Notes: generated by a model not told the origin, from the letters alone. Shown: positions 50,774 to 63,406, counted from the stretch's first letter. The stretch is 64,000 nt of DNA from Blasia pusilla (GCA_050084515.1 CM114274.1:18972001-19036000), one strand, 5' to 3'. Program-made: numbers and translations.

Positions 50774-51379
50774 GCTCATCAGTTGGCTTCACAAGTCAAG
50801 GAAGCTTCGCAGTTGATTCAACAATACCGACAACAAGTGCATCTTATCAGCCACGAGTTCAAGAAAGCAGCGACACAGAACGCTCAGGCTTCGGAGTTAC
50901 TTCAAGAACAATAAGAAACTAACAAGGACTTAGTGGCACAATGGTCAGAAGCCACAGGTGGGATCGCTGTCTTGGAGGCGGAGCAGAAGCTGCTCAACGA
51001 AGTGCAGTTAGACCTTGAAGATGTCAAGGAGTTAATCGAGGAAGTAGGCAAGAGCTTCGAACAACAGATGAGCGAGGAAATCGATTATGTCAACAAACAT
51101 TGGAAACGCCAGTTCGACAATCATACGAAGTCTCTCCCGGAAGTCGTACCCAACCTCATGATCAATCTTGAAGAACTTCCTCTGTTTACTCCATCGAACG
51201 TATTAGTCCAGAACGAAGTGCTAGGAACTTCGTTAGTTATTATCAAATGGCGAGAGAAGATGCAGAATCACACCCCTAATATTGTCAACAAACATTCCAC
51301 TATTCATGGTCTTTTTCCACCTATAACTGAGTTTGATAGCTTAGACGATACCTTTATGGATTTAGAAGCTGCATCATGA
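50774..51379 (+). pseudogene. Coiled-coil ORF next to a retroelement LTR
   Basis: The frame from MECGAHQLASQVKEASQLIQ continues to ELLQEQ, meets a TAA at 50910, and goes on as ETNKDLVAQWSEATGG, VLEAEQKLLNEVQLDLEDVK, ending DDTFMDLEAAS at 51379. Heptad-like Leu/Gln/Glu spacing predicts coiled coil. A polypurine tract and an LTR-like start follow within 30 bases, so this is the last ORF of a retroelement and not a host gene. I do not recognise a family; a gag-like or extra structural protein is possible. Confidence 0.55.
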
Positions 51380-51418
51380 GATGTTCGCCAAGGCGGCTCA
51401 CATTTGAGAGAGGGAGTA

Positions 51419-52520
51419 TGTGATACTCGCAATTTGTTACTTTTGAAGATTTAGAGCTTTTTATTCGAAGAAAACTTGTGTATACATAATATTTTGGATA
51501 TCATGGTTGTGTAGTAGAAGAATGAGTAATATTGGAAGAGATCACGAAGCTCCTAGGACAAGGCAGAGAGGTGGAAGATCAAGGATTTGCCTTGGAGGAG
51601 AGAAAAATGCAGTAACGAAGTCTAAAGACTCAGAGCGAAGCTTGGAAAAGTCAACGAAGCCCTATTCAGAACTTGTTCATGAAGTGTTTCGCTCTTGAAC
51701 GAAGCATGAAGGCGAAGAGGAAGAAGTACTTTGCTCTTCAGGGAAGCATGAAGCACTTGAAACCAGAGCGAAGAATGGAGTGCTTCGTCTTCAGATCAAG
51801 AGAAAGAGCTTCGTCCTCAAGTGAAGCAAAAGAGGTCCAGACTTCACAACAAAGTGAAGCTAAGACTGGAAATGATTTCAAGCGGCATACTGATAGAACA
51901 GTTAGACTAGGAAGAGTCGCGACTTGTGGTATCAGATAGGAAGTTAATACAGTTACGCTCAGCGGATTCACAGGGATCATAGGAAAAGAAAAGAGCACCA
52001 TAGATCTAGGTAGTTACAATTATTGAAGAGTCACCAGAAGCATGAAAGTAGCTATCATCATCATTCTCTCACAAAGTCCTTATGCTGTAGGAATGGTCCA
52101 AGCAAGAGAGTAGTACCCTCTCGTGTTTTTACATACTTTTGAAGCTTTCTCATTCTTGATGGAGTAATAAAGTACTCATTTTTTCATTCTGATGTGCGAT
52201 GCATATGTCTGAGTACTCTCATTGGGTCTGTAGAGTGAAGAGTGAATCAGGAGAACCTTTTCATCAATAGAATAATCAACACAGAGTTGTAAGAAATATG
52301 TTCGATAGAGAGTAGTCTGCCTAGATGGATTGATTTCTGAAAGTAGGAGAAGCTAGCTTCTTGTTGAGATCTCTGTGAGGTTCTTTGATGTTGAGTGAAG
52401 ATCTACCTAAGCGTGATTTCAACTCCACTAGAGAGAATAGAGGAAAGAAATCTTGGTACTAAGAGAGATCTGAAGACATTAATCAGTCATTGAATCTGAA
52501 TTATATACACTTAATTACAA
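51419..52520 (+). repeat. Putative 3' LTR after a polypurine tract
   Basis: GAGAGAGGGAGTA (51406-51418) is followed by TGTGATACTCGC at 51419, the standard junction of polypurine tract and LTR. The right end is not visible; 52520 is a guess. An internal part (51600-51860) is full of imperfect CGAAGC units. No second copy exists in the window to confirm it. Confidence 0.5.
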
Positions 52521-54170
52521 CTACTACAAGATAAACGACATCTTGACCTCTCTTTTCATATAATCGTGATGCTCTTGGGGATCGAACTTATTAAATTATT
52601 GTATAAAGATCAATTTTAAAACCACTTGTATATTAAAATCCACTAAATAATATTTTCATCAAACCGTTTTTATATATTCTAGGAAATTTGGAAGAGATCA
52701 ATCGATCATTTTATCAAGCCGTGGAGAGTTTCAAGATCTATGTTGTCTCAATAGTCTATAATTCTATAAATCTAAGATAGCCCCTAGATTTTCTTATGCA
52801 TGTTTTAAAACAAACAATATCTAAGAGATATGGAATTTCTATTATTTATCTAAATTATTATTGGAGAGTGTGTTTTGATTTTCAAACACTTCTACTCTTG
52901 ATGGTTGGCCTTCTCAACCATTAGGATTACTTAGTCTTTACTCTTGATGTTTGGCCTTCTCAACCATTGAGATTACTCAGTCTCTCAGAAAATAAGATCA
53001 TTCGAAGTTGATTTAAGAGGTTAATTAAGAGTTTGGGGATTTGGTTAAATCACAAGTGGCGGGGTAATTACCTATCATTCATTTAAATCATGTGGTAATT
53101 TAAATTAACAGTAGGTAAGTATCACATGCCTTGCATGTGATGCTTACCTATCCACCCACTTCTATAGATATACATTCTAGTAATGTGCAAATCCATGAAA
53201 TGCATTTAGATGAAGGGATGGGAATTAAAAATAGTGAGGGAATACCCATGAACATCAATTTTTCATGATCATTTCAAAGTGTATATGTCGAGTATGAAAT
53301 CTCAATTGTATCATTTCAAAGAATTTTATAACTATTAGAAATATCTCATGAGACATTTTTAGTCATAGGAATCTTACTTGAACACTTTATTGGTCCACTA
53401 CTTTTGGTGAGATATTTATGAGAACAAAAACATTATCTAAAACATGTCCAATTGGATATTTCTCAAAGAAACTTTTAATGGATGGGAATCTAATCTCTAA
53501 ACATTTTGGGACAATGTTTTTTTATTAGGCGGGTAAATCAAAAATTATCATGTGTGATGCCTTTGGACATGTGTCATAATTCTTGATTTAAGGTAATGGA
53601 ACCTAGCGCAAATAATTGCATACAAATATAGATGATATAAAGTCGATGCTATAAACAACATATATTAATAACACTTGTCATCTCAGTAATTATTGTTTTT
53701 AAGGTAATAGAATCTAACACAAATAATAAAATATAAATATAGATGAGTAAGAGTCAATACTATAAACAACAAATATTAATAGCACTTGTAATCTTTTCTT
53801 GTCAAACAACCATAAAAATATTTGTGCACATTTTGTAAAGTGGTATTTTCCAACTCGCATTGTAAGTACTTTGTGCATTATGTAGGTTTTGAAAATTTGT
53901 AGTTGTGCTTGTATATTTAAGGGATACTCTCTCATGGCCCTCTCGAATCAGAATTGAAGATCTATATAATATCCATAAAGAGGCTCTTGTTCCTGAATAT
54001 ATTGGAAGTGTCTCAACTTTGATTGAGGCCATTCCGAAATTCTCTCAAACATGATGATGGGTCAACACTTATGGATGTAGTTAGTGCTCACTACCTAGAT
54101 CGTTGAGCCTTGCTACATCGCTTAAATTTGTTGCATATTGATTTTTTAAGATTGAATGTTAGGATGAGAT
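52520..54170. other. AT-rich spacer with two short tandem duplications
   Basis: A roughly 46 bp unit (TACTCTTGATGGTTGGCCTT) is repeated at about 52891 and 52938. A unit of about 110 bp (TTAAGGTAATAGAATCTAAC) is repeated at about 53587 and 53698. No genes recognised. Confidence 0.65.
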
Positions 54171-54176
54171 TAAAGT

Positions 54177-55150
54177 TGTGACATCTTTTAGGATAGATCG
54201 GTGAGATCTAGTAGAGCACCTTCGTGAGTAGTGGAGGACATGCTCAATAGGTCGAGGATGACCTATTGAGGCCCCGGGAAACCTGAGAGAGTAGGTTTCC
54301 CCTTCCTTTTGACTCATTTGGAGCCATATTGAGGAACTTACTATTTTAGGTAAGTACCATCTTGAGTATATGATCGACTTTATATTTTTGGTAAGTGGAC
54401 CTTGACCTCCTACATCAGGTCAAGAGCCAAGGATGTGACTTGGGAGAATAGGTTACCATGGAGAGAGCTTGGGAGAGGAGAGGGGTATACCTCAAGGAGA
54501 GAGAGCTTGACAGCTCATTCTCTCTTTGTTGAACCTCTTGGCATGAGGCGGTGGAGCTATGGTCCATTGCCTTGTAAGTGTAACCCAAGCCTCTCATTAG
54601 GAGAGTGGGTTTGGTTTGACATGAGAGAGAGTGCACACCTTTGAGAGCTATGGTGTGAGATGGTGTAGAGAGAGATTGGATCTTACTTTACAAAAAAAGA
54701 GTGAGAGAGCTTCATGGGGGAGCTCGCTGGTCACTCGCTGTTTTTGCAGGTTGGGGACCGTGTTCCCCGTTCAGCGGCTCATGGGAGTGCTCATCGGAGC
54801 AAGGGCTGCTTTGATTGTTCTTTGCATTTGCCGATTTTTTGTGTGGAAAAGTGGCGCGCGGAAGGGCTGCCCAATTTCTGATAGGGATTGATCATGGGGG
54901 CGGATTGCCCCATGCAGGTGCTCTCGGGAGTACCATGTAGCTTGCTGATTTGTATTTTTATAGGTTTTACATTTTGGTTGGGAGAAATCAGCGTGGAAGC
55001 GTTGCCAAATTTTATGTAGGAGAAAGAGACATTGGGCTTTACGACAGTCCTTGTCAGTTTTTACTGGAATGTTCAATTTCAAATATTTGTTCATGCTCTT
55101 GTAGACCATGAAGCTGTGCACGTTGTGCAACAAATGGTGTGCAATTTGGA
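54177..55150 (+). repeat. 5' LTR of Gypsy copy B
   Basis: It starts TGTGACATCTTTTAGG and matches copy A from 5539. Similarity fades after about 55150, so the inner boundary is approximate. Confidence 0.75.
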
Positions 55151-55199
55151 GTTGCGAGTAAAAAGTTATGATCAATCTTGCAAAACTGCCATTGCTAGG

Positions 55200-56420
55200 C
55201 GATTTTTAGGGTTAAATTGTTCAAACCCTAAACCAATCGCCACGCTGGCGGCGGCCATTGCCATCATAGTCACCGTCACCGGTCAACGGTCAAACATCAT
55301 TTTCGATGGTCAACTGTCACCATCAACGGTCCACCGTCGGCTGTTGCCGTTGCCCAGCGTTGCTCAGAGCTGCATTTGGCCGTTGTCCACCCTTTGGTTG
55401 CCACTGCCGCCATTACGAAGTTGAAGGTATTCCACGACCACCGTTGATTCTTTGACTTGCGCCGCCACCACGTACTTTGGTTTGGCCGCCACCGTCATCG
55501 CAGTTTCATCATCAACCAGTGATGGTAGATGACCTCCGGTTATGGTGTTTCAGTTTTGATTTCATGATGCTATGTTGTGATTGGTAGCCGCTCGATGACG
55601 AACGAGTACCATGCCGTGACGCCCGTAATCGCAACGCACCGCCGATTGCCGCACCGTGCCGCTCGTGGCTGCATCGCACCGTCTCGATCGCGGAGCCGCA
55701 CCGTCATTATGGAGCAAAGTGTAGGTTTATTGTTGATTGAGGAGGGTATGCCGCCGAGTGCCGCATCCCACCATCGAGGGCCGTGCCGTTCCTAGCCATT
55801 CTGTGCCGCCTGCAACGCCGCACCGTTCCGCTGGAACCGCATTGTCCATCAAGGAGTTTTAAGCAACGTCAGTTTGGGAGGCGTATGACTTGTTGATTGG
55901 AGGAGTTGTCTCCACGATCGAGTTGGGGTCGACATTTGCAGTTGCTGATGAGCGACATCGACATGTGTTTAGGTTACCCATTCTAGTCCTTTACCCTGCA
56001 CGTGTGAGGATTGTGGGATTTGGGTAGTTTATTTGGGGATATTGGGCGTATGGATGCTGAGAGCATCATTTACGTATGTGGTTAAGAGGACATAGACGTG
56101 TGTGGGATGTCCGGAGTTGAGGGTAGATTGTCGATGAGCTTATAGCCTGGTCGATTTGCCGCACCACATCGCTTGTTGCCGCACATTACACGTCTCGGGG
56201 AGGGAGAATGTAGATCGAGTGCCGCATGTTTGGGATGAGTGATTGAGGGATTACTCGCAAGGTTGAGAGTGATCCTATGAGAGGGGCATGAGGGCCATCA
56301 CGGCGTCCTTTTAGGATTTTGAGAGGCGAGGTAGTGGACCTGAGAGTAGCTCTAGAGGGTTTACCCGGAGTGGTGCGAGGTTTCGAGGGTCTCCACGTTA
56401 GAGACCACCTTGATCTATTT
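55200..56420 (+). other. GC-rich leader of Gypsy copy B
   Basis: CpG-rich with CCGTCG/GCCGCC-type units to about 55560, where it differs from copy A. From 55570 it matches copies A and C up to the gag start. Likely untranslated. Confidence 0.55.
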
Positions 56421-56422
56421 CT

Positions 56423-57600
56423 GTGTCGTCTTCAGACAAGGGGGAGCGTGTAGAGGAGTTTGTGGGTATATCGCCAGACATTGTGAGTGGTCCTACCAGT
56501 TGGGCGTACGAGATGGATGATCGGGGTAGAGGACCGCGTAGGTTTTCAAGTGCAGTATGCCCGATTGAGTTGCACGATTTCATAGCAGAGTTTAGGAGTT
56601 GGTGCGACTCCCAGCGGGCCTGGAACTCTAGAGAGTTCAGCCCGTTTACAACATGGAACGGTATGTTCCAGCATTTAGAGGGGGCGCCCATAGACGATTA
56701 CCATGAGTTCTCTCAGAGATATGCAAGTGAGATCGAGACGTGGAGGCTCTTTTATGACCCACATTATGTGTCATGGACGAAGCCATTCCCATATGAGGAG
56801 GAGTCAGGAGAGGCTGCTTCCTCTTCCACTAGTGACATTTTAGGAGGGATCACTCGCACGGGAGCACTTGCACCGTCTAGTCGGGTTCGTCCTAGGTTCA
56901 ACCCGGTCGTTGAGTTCTTTGCTGAGTTGAGGGCGAGCTACCAAGGGGTACGGACGGAGAAGTTGCGGAGCATCCACGACTTCCAGAGGTGCCCAGGTGA
57001 GAGTTTGCGTAAGGCTTACACTCGCTTGTGCCGGTTGATCAACGTCACTCAGGGGGTGACAAGGCTCAGGCTATCCAATCATGCTACGCGATGCTGGACC
57101 GGACCCTGCGGACACAGGTGCGGGAAGGGATGCTTCTTATGAACACCTCCCCTACATTGAGAGATGTTTCCAGGACCGCGGAGAACATTGAGCGCAGCAT
57201 GGCGGAGGAGAGCGTAGCCACCATGGGTTCTGGGCGAGAGCACTCACGATTGTCTACACTACCTGTGCAGCAACGTGGACTCCGAGATAGGTCGACTGTG
57301 GCACCACGAGCTCAGGGAGGATACTGAGAGGCCGTGCCATAGAGACCTTCGCCTTCATATGCGGCTTAGCAACAGCCGCCTACTATTACTTGTTGGTCAT
57401 GTGGTGGAGCCCATCATCAGCGTAATTGCACTCGTCAAGGTCATGGACGTGTGCCTCAGCATGGAGGAGGAGATGGTGCTACACTAGGAGGTTATTAGTG
57501 CGACTATTGTCAGAGATATGGTCATACACGTGCCAAGTGTTTCTGTTTACATCCTGAGTTATGTCCGGACCGAGGGCCAGCGAAAGCACCCGAGTGAATA
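56423..57600 (+). pseudogene. Gypsy B gag with CCHC zinc knuckle
   Basis: The capsid region runs EGERVEEFVG-like (here KGERVEEFVG), YEMDDRGRGPRRF, AEFRSWCDSQRAWNSREF, WNGMFQHLEGAPIDDYHEF and YDPHYVSWTKPFP, then CYAMLDRTLRTQVREGMLL after a frameshift near 57050. Another shift leads to the zinc knuckle at 57499-57540, C-x2-C-x4-H-x4-C (CDYCQRYGHTRAKC). The knuckle binds the RNA genome in the family. Copy A has lost this part. Confidence 0.88.
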
Positions 57601-57753
57601 GCCGGTCCGGGTGGGCCTAGAGATCGTGCACCAGGTGGTCCCGTTGGGGGACGAGGAGCTGGAGTTGCCGGACAGGGTGGTGGAGCTGCCCATGGAGGAG
57701 GTAGAGTCCTACCAACTAGTCGCGTCGAGGGAGATGTCGGGCATGAGGCTAGG

Positions 57754-58850
57754 ATGGCTGCTCATATACATCAGCTACAGGAGCGGATTTCCGCTATGGC
57801 ATTGAGATTACCCGATGTCGGATCCGTGGCATCGACATCATATGGAGCAGCCAGAGATATGGAGGATCCTGGTTGGATATGCGGGGTTGCCCAGATGGAG
57901 GCAACCGTAGTTGTGATGGGTGGAGCAGCCGTAGAGTTGGATCCACAACAAGGGAAAGCCAGGAAACAAACTAGGCTTCCTCAGTCTTTCACGTTGTCCG
58001 AGGCGATGAGGACCGCATCGATGGGTCCTGATCAGAGTTCATGGAGAGTTGGTGATATTGTTGGTGTGCAGGCACGGAGGGCGATGGGAGAAGCGAGTGT
58101 GACAACTCCTATTGTTGATGCTCATGAGGGGCATGTGTCGAGCACGTTGTTGGGGGCGGCCACCATTGTGTACCGCGCTTCTTTATTTTCTGCTTCCGAT
58201 GTTATGAGGTTGGGGGGTACGCTCGCCGAGGCTTTTTGGCTGGCCGCTACACTATGTGAGCGTGGAGTTGGAGTTTCTGCATCACGTTCAGAGGTGATTG
58301 CAGAGGAGGTGATGGACCTGCCCTTGGAGCGGATACTTGGGCCATCCACGTCAGATTCATGGCAGGCTGCGGCTGCTAGGATGGCAGAGATGCCCGCTAG
58401 ACCCGCGATAGAGCGTGCCATGGCTTCTCCTGATGTTGTGTTGCTGGATAATTGGGGACATCCGGAGGTACAGCTTTTAGTCCGCAGCGTGTCTTGTAGG
58501 ATTTAGGAGCGCAACCCCTGATGTTGGGGCAAGCGTCATTTAGAGGATTGGGCTTGACGAGAGCCGACGTGGAGTGTTGTCCATTTCGGATATAGACATC
58601 CTTGGGTGGAGCCAGTACCACACAGTATATCACTCGACAGGAGGTCGTGGTAAGGATTTTCCCGGGACATCCAACAGATGAGTCCGTAGTGCGAGTCAAG
58701 GCGATAGTGACTGATGCAGAGTCCTACGACGTCTTGGTTGGTGGAGCAGTGTTATACCCTATGGGGTTTTCCCTGGATTACTGGGAAGAGTCAGCGTCCT
58801 ACAGACCAGTATGGCAATCAGGTGATGGGCTCATATACTGTAGCACATGA
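57754..58850 (+). pseudogene. Gypsy B gag-protease linker and aspartic protease
   Basis: A Ser/Ala-rich linker (57754-58490) leads to the protease. At 58500-58508 the active-site triplet reads Asp-Leu-Gly where the family has Asp-Ser/Thr-Gly, one C-to-T step from Ser, and a TAG sits just before it. Then GAQPLMLG, RGLGLTRADVE, an internal TAG, and the C-terminal half VRVKAIVTDAESYDVLVGG, then AVLYPMGF. The protease is inactive as written. Confidence 0.78.
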
Positions 58851-58871
58851 CCCGTTCGATCCACATGTGCA

Positions 58872-60335
58872 GTGAACGAGCAACGGCGAGGAGAGATGGC
58901 GATCTTAGCAGCATTTAGTAGTGCCATCACTTGGCCTAGTGATTTGATTGAGGGACATGTCCATGCAGAGGATACTCCCGTTCCTGACATTTATATAGAG
59001 AAGAGTGTTATGGTAGCCGCATCATTCCGTGGAGGAGAGGTGCCGCTGTGGGGCTCGACTGAGGGCTTCGACGATTGGCAGATGAGCATGTGCAAATCGC
59101 GTGGAGGGAGGCGTTTGCACCGGAGCATGACGGGTATGAGGAACCCGAGGTAGCAGGGAGTGCTACAATGACACCCTTGGATACCACACCCATTGTGTGG
59201 TGTACCCCGGAGGAGGGTATTGGAGTGTTAGATCTCTTTGGAGGGATTAGCACCGGGTTAGTTGCTGTTTTGCAAGCAGGAGTGCGAGTACAAGAACATG
59301 TATGTGGAGAGTGATGATGTTGCAAGGCGAAGCTCACTACGACATGTGGCGCAATTACGCTTACGTTTTCCCGACTTATTGTGTGTGTCCGCGGTATAGG
59401 GATACCAGAGTTCCCTACCGAGGGATATTTCGTTGTTGGGGACGTAGGACTTAGAGCGGTTAGGCACCATTGATTTGGTCATTTCCGGTTGGCCATATCA
59501 AGGCCAATCGAGTGCAAGACGAGGCAGCGGGTTGGGTGACACTCGGTCTAGGTTGTTTTGGGAGATGTTGAGGGTCTTACAGCAGTTGTAGGAGCACCAG
59601 TCTTGTTCTCCAACCTACATTCTGGAGAATGTGCTGATCTTAGGAGACTCTAGGTCAAGGGTGGTGACGAGTGCTCATCAAGTGCGTGTTTGGATCGGCC
59701 AAGCAGTGTTCTTGGATGCGGCGAGTGTAGGTTCTAGAGCCCATCGCCCACGTCTATGGTGGACCAACTTGGTGCCCCATGCGGTGTTACGGAGGGTGTA
59801 TGCGAGAGTGGAGCGGCCCTCCCATTTGTTAGTGGATTCCATTCTGGATCCAGGTCGTCGCTCACAGGCAGTGAGGCACGATGATTGACCAGCGTTGACT
59901 GTGGTCAACAGGGTAGGCAAGCCGCGGGCAGCCTTTCCCACGTTTGTGAGTTTTCCTGCTCCCTATGCATACAAGGAGGCCGGTCCTGGCTTGGTTTGGG
60001 ATGACCACATTCAGAGGTTGGTGGAGCCCAACGCCCACGAGAGAGAGCGGGCGATGGAATTTCCCACAGGAGTGACGGCAGTATCAGAGGCATTACAACG
60101 CCATGTCTTGGGTCACGCGATGGACTTGAATTGCTTGACATGGATCTTCAGCTTGGGAGTGGATGAGCTGCATCGGATGAGATCCCGACAAATCACAACA
60201 GTTGCGTTGGTGAGCCCCATACCTAGCGGGATGGTGGAGGCAGTGGCTGGGGGCGAGACCCAAGGAGATCGACACACCATGGGAGATCGAGAGAGACACC
60301 CTTGGACTTCTTGGGATGTTTTGCAGGTACGCTAG
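58872..60335 (+). pseudogene. C5-cytosine DNA methyltransferase domain in Gypsy B
   Basis: A linker (TWPSDLIEGHVHAEDTPV, VPLWGS) leads to the domain. Motif I is GVLDLFGGISTGL (Asp codon at 59231). A frameshift follows near 59280. The motif IV region is DLVISGWPYQGQS (59470-59510): the catalytic Cys is Tyr (TAT at 59496), one G-to-A step. Motif VI LENV is at 59622-59633. DAASVGSRAHRPRLWWTNLV gives motif VIII. The last motifs are NAHERERAMEFPTGVT (motif IX region) and LGHAMDLNCLTWIF (motif X region). From 59480 to 60335 one frame is open except for a few TAG/TGA stops. Order and spacing fit a whole single-domain MTase of roughly 400-450 residues. No separate reader domain precedes it. Family certain; inactive as written. 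Confidence 0.9.
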
Positions 60336-60623
60336 GAGATGATAGCCACAACATCGAGCGTAGTTCCTGGCACTGCATGTGGAGGAGATCAGAGTTTGCA
60401 GTTGCCTGCAGGAGAGCGGTCGAGTGTTGTTGTTCGAGATGGGATTGCACCATAGCAACCACTGATATCCGCGCTGGAGAGTCCTACCGTAGTCACGATG
60501 GAGACTTGGGAGCCAAATATGGGCCCTAAGTTGAAAGGAGGAGAGCGGTGCCAAATACATCAGTTCCTCAGGAGTTATAAGAGCTACTTTGCGTTTAGCA
60601 TGGAGGATTTGGTAAGCTGAAGG

Positions 60624-61994
60624 ATGGGGATCCGCATTGAGTTGTTGAGTGATGCACCGATCTTCCGACGACCCTACAGGTACAGTGATATGGAGAGGGC
60701 TCTGATTCAAAGTAGGAGCCAGGACTTGGTTGGAGCAAGACTAGAGGAGATGTCGCATGGGGAGTATGCATCTGTCACTATCATGCCCACCAAGAAGGAT
60801 GTGCATGGCAACTGGACGGATAGGCGGATGTGTGGGGATTACCAACCTATCAATCGGCAGACAAAGTCCGATAGGTATGCCATGCCCAACCTTGAGGAGG
60901 TCTTTGATGCGATTGGTCATGCAAAGGTTTTCAGTTCATTGGAATTGCGAGCCGTATACCATAAGCTACCTATTAGATTGAAGGACAGGCAGAAGACGGT
61001 AATTTGGGGCATCAATCCTCACGGGAAAGATTATTTGTACCAGTGGCGGTTCTTACCATTTAGGTTAAAGAACACCCCGGCTGAGTTTCAGAGGGTCATG
61101 GATTGGATCTTGGCTGGTCTGGATTTTTCTAGGTGTTATATTGATGACATCATAGTCTTTAGCGCCACGGTTGAGGAGCATGAGCGAGATCTAGAAGAGG
61201 TGTTTCGACGATTGCAATTACATGGGTTGAAGCTACATCCAGGCAAGTGCAAGTTCTTCTACGACCAGATTGAGTACTTGGGTCATACAATATACCCAGG
61301 GGGCCTTGGTGTTCACTAGACAAAGGTAGAGGCTATCTCACGCATTCCACGCCCTACAGATGTGAGCCGTGTTCGTGCATTTATGGGATTGGCGAACTTC
61401 TATCGGCGGTACGTCAAGGGATTCAGTTCAATTGCGAAGCCGTTGACCTTGCTGACAAAGGTGGATTACGAGTGGTACTAGAGGGATGAGTAGGAGCAAA
61501 CATTTCAGTTGCTCAAGGACAGGTTGACCTCCGCGCCCATCTTGAGGAGACCGATCAGGGGGCGTCCTTTCCAGTTGCACACAGATTAGAGCATGTTGGG
61601 GCTTGGAGTGGTGCTCACCCATCATGATGATGAGGGTAGAGAGTTCGTGGTGGCTTACGCTAGCCGCTCAAACAATGCTGCAGAGGCAAAGTATAGCTCG
61701 TATGAGGGTGAGTGCTTGGCTGCGGTGTGGCCTGTCGCGCATTTCAGGTGTTACTTATTTGGCAATCCTTTTACCATCATCATTGATCATCAACCACTGA
61801 AGTGGTTGATGGAGTCCGACAAGCTTACATGGAAGCTTGCGAGATGGGCTGTGTTGTTGCTAGAGTATGACTTTCAGGTGGTACATAAACTTGGGACGCT
61901 CAACCAAGATGCAGATGGGTTGAGTCGTAACCCATGCCCGAGTCAGCGAGATGCGACTCGAGCTCGATGGCATGGAGAGAGTGATGAGGAGTGA
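60624..61994 (+). pseudogene. Gypsy B reverse transcriptase and RNase H
   Basis: RT blocks: RRPYRYSDMERALIQSR, GDYQPINRQTKSDRYAMP, FSSLELRAVYHKLPIRL (motif A Asp replaced by Glu), QWRFLPFRLKNTPAEFQRVM, CYIDDIIVFSATVEEHE (motif C DD kept) and KCKFFYDQIEYLGHTIYP. A TAG follows at 61317. Then GLANFYRRYVKGFSSIAKPL, more TAGs, and RNase H with VAYASRSNNAAEAKYSSYEG, DHQPLKWLMES and HKLGTLNQDADGLSRNPCP. A stop lies at 61992. Confidence 0.93.
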
Positions 61995-62175
61995 GTGCTA
62001 GGATGGCACGCGTCAGCCTATTTAGGCATGTTGGCTATGGAGAGCCAGAGTGTGGAGACTTTGATGGCGAGGTCTAGTGGAGAGTCCTTGGATCTCGAGC
62101 CCAGTGAGGAGACAACAGATGGCCGAGATATTCATGATGATGGAATAGTGTTAGAGTACCTTCGGACTGGAAACG

Positions 62176-63406
62176 TTGCGAGCACCATGGGTGCTAGAGA
62201 GCAGGATCGGATCCTACAGCAGGCTAGCGGTTCCGTTGGAGGGAATACATGTTTTGAGGGTTTGGGAGGATGGCACAGTACGCGTAGTGTCGCATCCTTT
62301 GCAGAGAGCACGACTAGTGCAGCATGCCCATGAGGAGTTGGGTCACTTTGGGGTAAAGCGGACGTACAACTTGCTCCAGATTCAATATTGGTGGCGAGGC
62401 ATGCAGACTGACGTTTAGCAGTTTGTTGCTAGGTGTGTGGTGCGTGATCGGGTCCGAGCATCATTCAATGCTCCGACTCCACAGTTGCATCCATTACCGA
62501 TCATGGGCTTAGGGTATAGATGGAGTTTGGATTTTTCAGGACCTTTGCCTTTGACGGAGCGTCACTGTCGTTATGTGTTGGTGATGGTCGAGCACTTTTC
62601 GAAGTGGATCGAGTTGGTTGCATTGCTTGACAAAGCAAGTGAGGGAGTAGCTTATACCTTCCTTGAGAGAGTGCTGAGTCATTATGGTGCACCGGCTAAG
62701 GTGTTGACAGACCAGGGTACCGAGTTTCGCAGTGAGTTCCAAGCCTTGTGTGATTAGGCGCTGATCGACCATCGCACGACTTTGCGAGATCATCCCGAGG
62801 CGGATGGATTAGCAGAGAGAGTTGTGCAGACGGTGAAGAGGGGTTTACGCAAGTATGGCTTGCAGAAAGGTCACCTAGGAGATTGGGACCTCTAGTTGCC
62901 CTGGTTGGCGATGGGATACAGATTTAGCAGGAAGGCATCCTTAGCGTCTTTTTCACCATACTTGCTACTTTATGGCCGAGAGCCAGATTTACCTTCGGCC
63001 ATTCATCGAGATGCTAGTGAGATGCTGGACCTTGATGACCCAGATGTATGGATGCGAGCATCTTCTCAGAGGGCTGAGTTGTTTCAGGGAGTGATGCCCA
63101 TGGCGTTCGAGAACTTGGCGATTGCGGAGCAGTAGGATACGTTGAGGAATGCGACTATTCGGGGTGGTGGTTATCGACCAACTATCCGGAGGTTTCATCA
63201 AGGAGATTATGTCTACTTGCAGCAGACGGCACCGACGACGTTGGATGTGACTGCAAGGTGCACTATCTTGAGAGTGCGTAACGTTTTGCCATCCGGTGTT
63301 CTCTTGTTGGAGGGACGCGATGGTATGGTATGGAAGGACCATGTGCGTAATTATGCGCCATGTCACCTTCCTAACATTGATGGTACAGTAGATCCGAGCT
63401 TAGCAG
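62176..63406 (+). pseudogene. Gypsy B integrase
   Basis: The HHCC domain begins HAHEELGHFGVKRTYNLLQ; the last Cys is Arg (RCVVRDRV). The core keeps all three catalytic acids: Asp at 62530 (RWSLDFSGP), Asp at 62710 (VLTDQGTEF) and Glu at 62815 (LAERVVQTVKRGL). YLLLYGREPD and DDPDVWMRASSQRAEL follow. The C-terminal barrel reads GDYVYLQQTAPTTLDVTARC and VLLLEGRDGMVWKDHV. TAG stops lie at 62416, 62755, 62894 and 63133. Confidence 0.92.

Noticed and set aside
51600-51860. Repeated CGAAGC units as a possible array
   Set aside because: Units are irregular, with no constant spacer, so this is neither CRISPR nor a regular satellite.
58122-58421. Minus-strand frames inside Gypsy B and A coding parts
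   Set aside because: They are antisense shadows of the + strand polyprotein.
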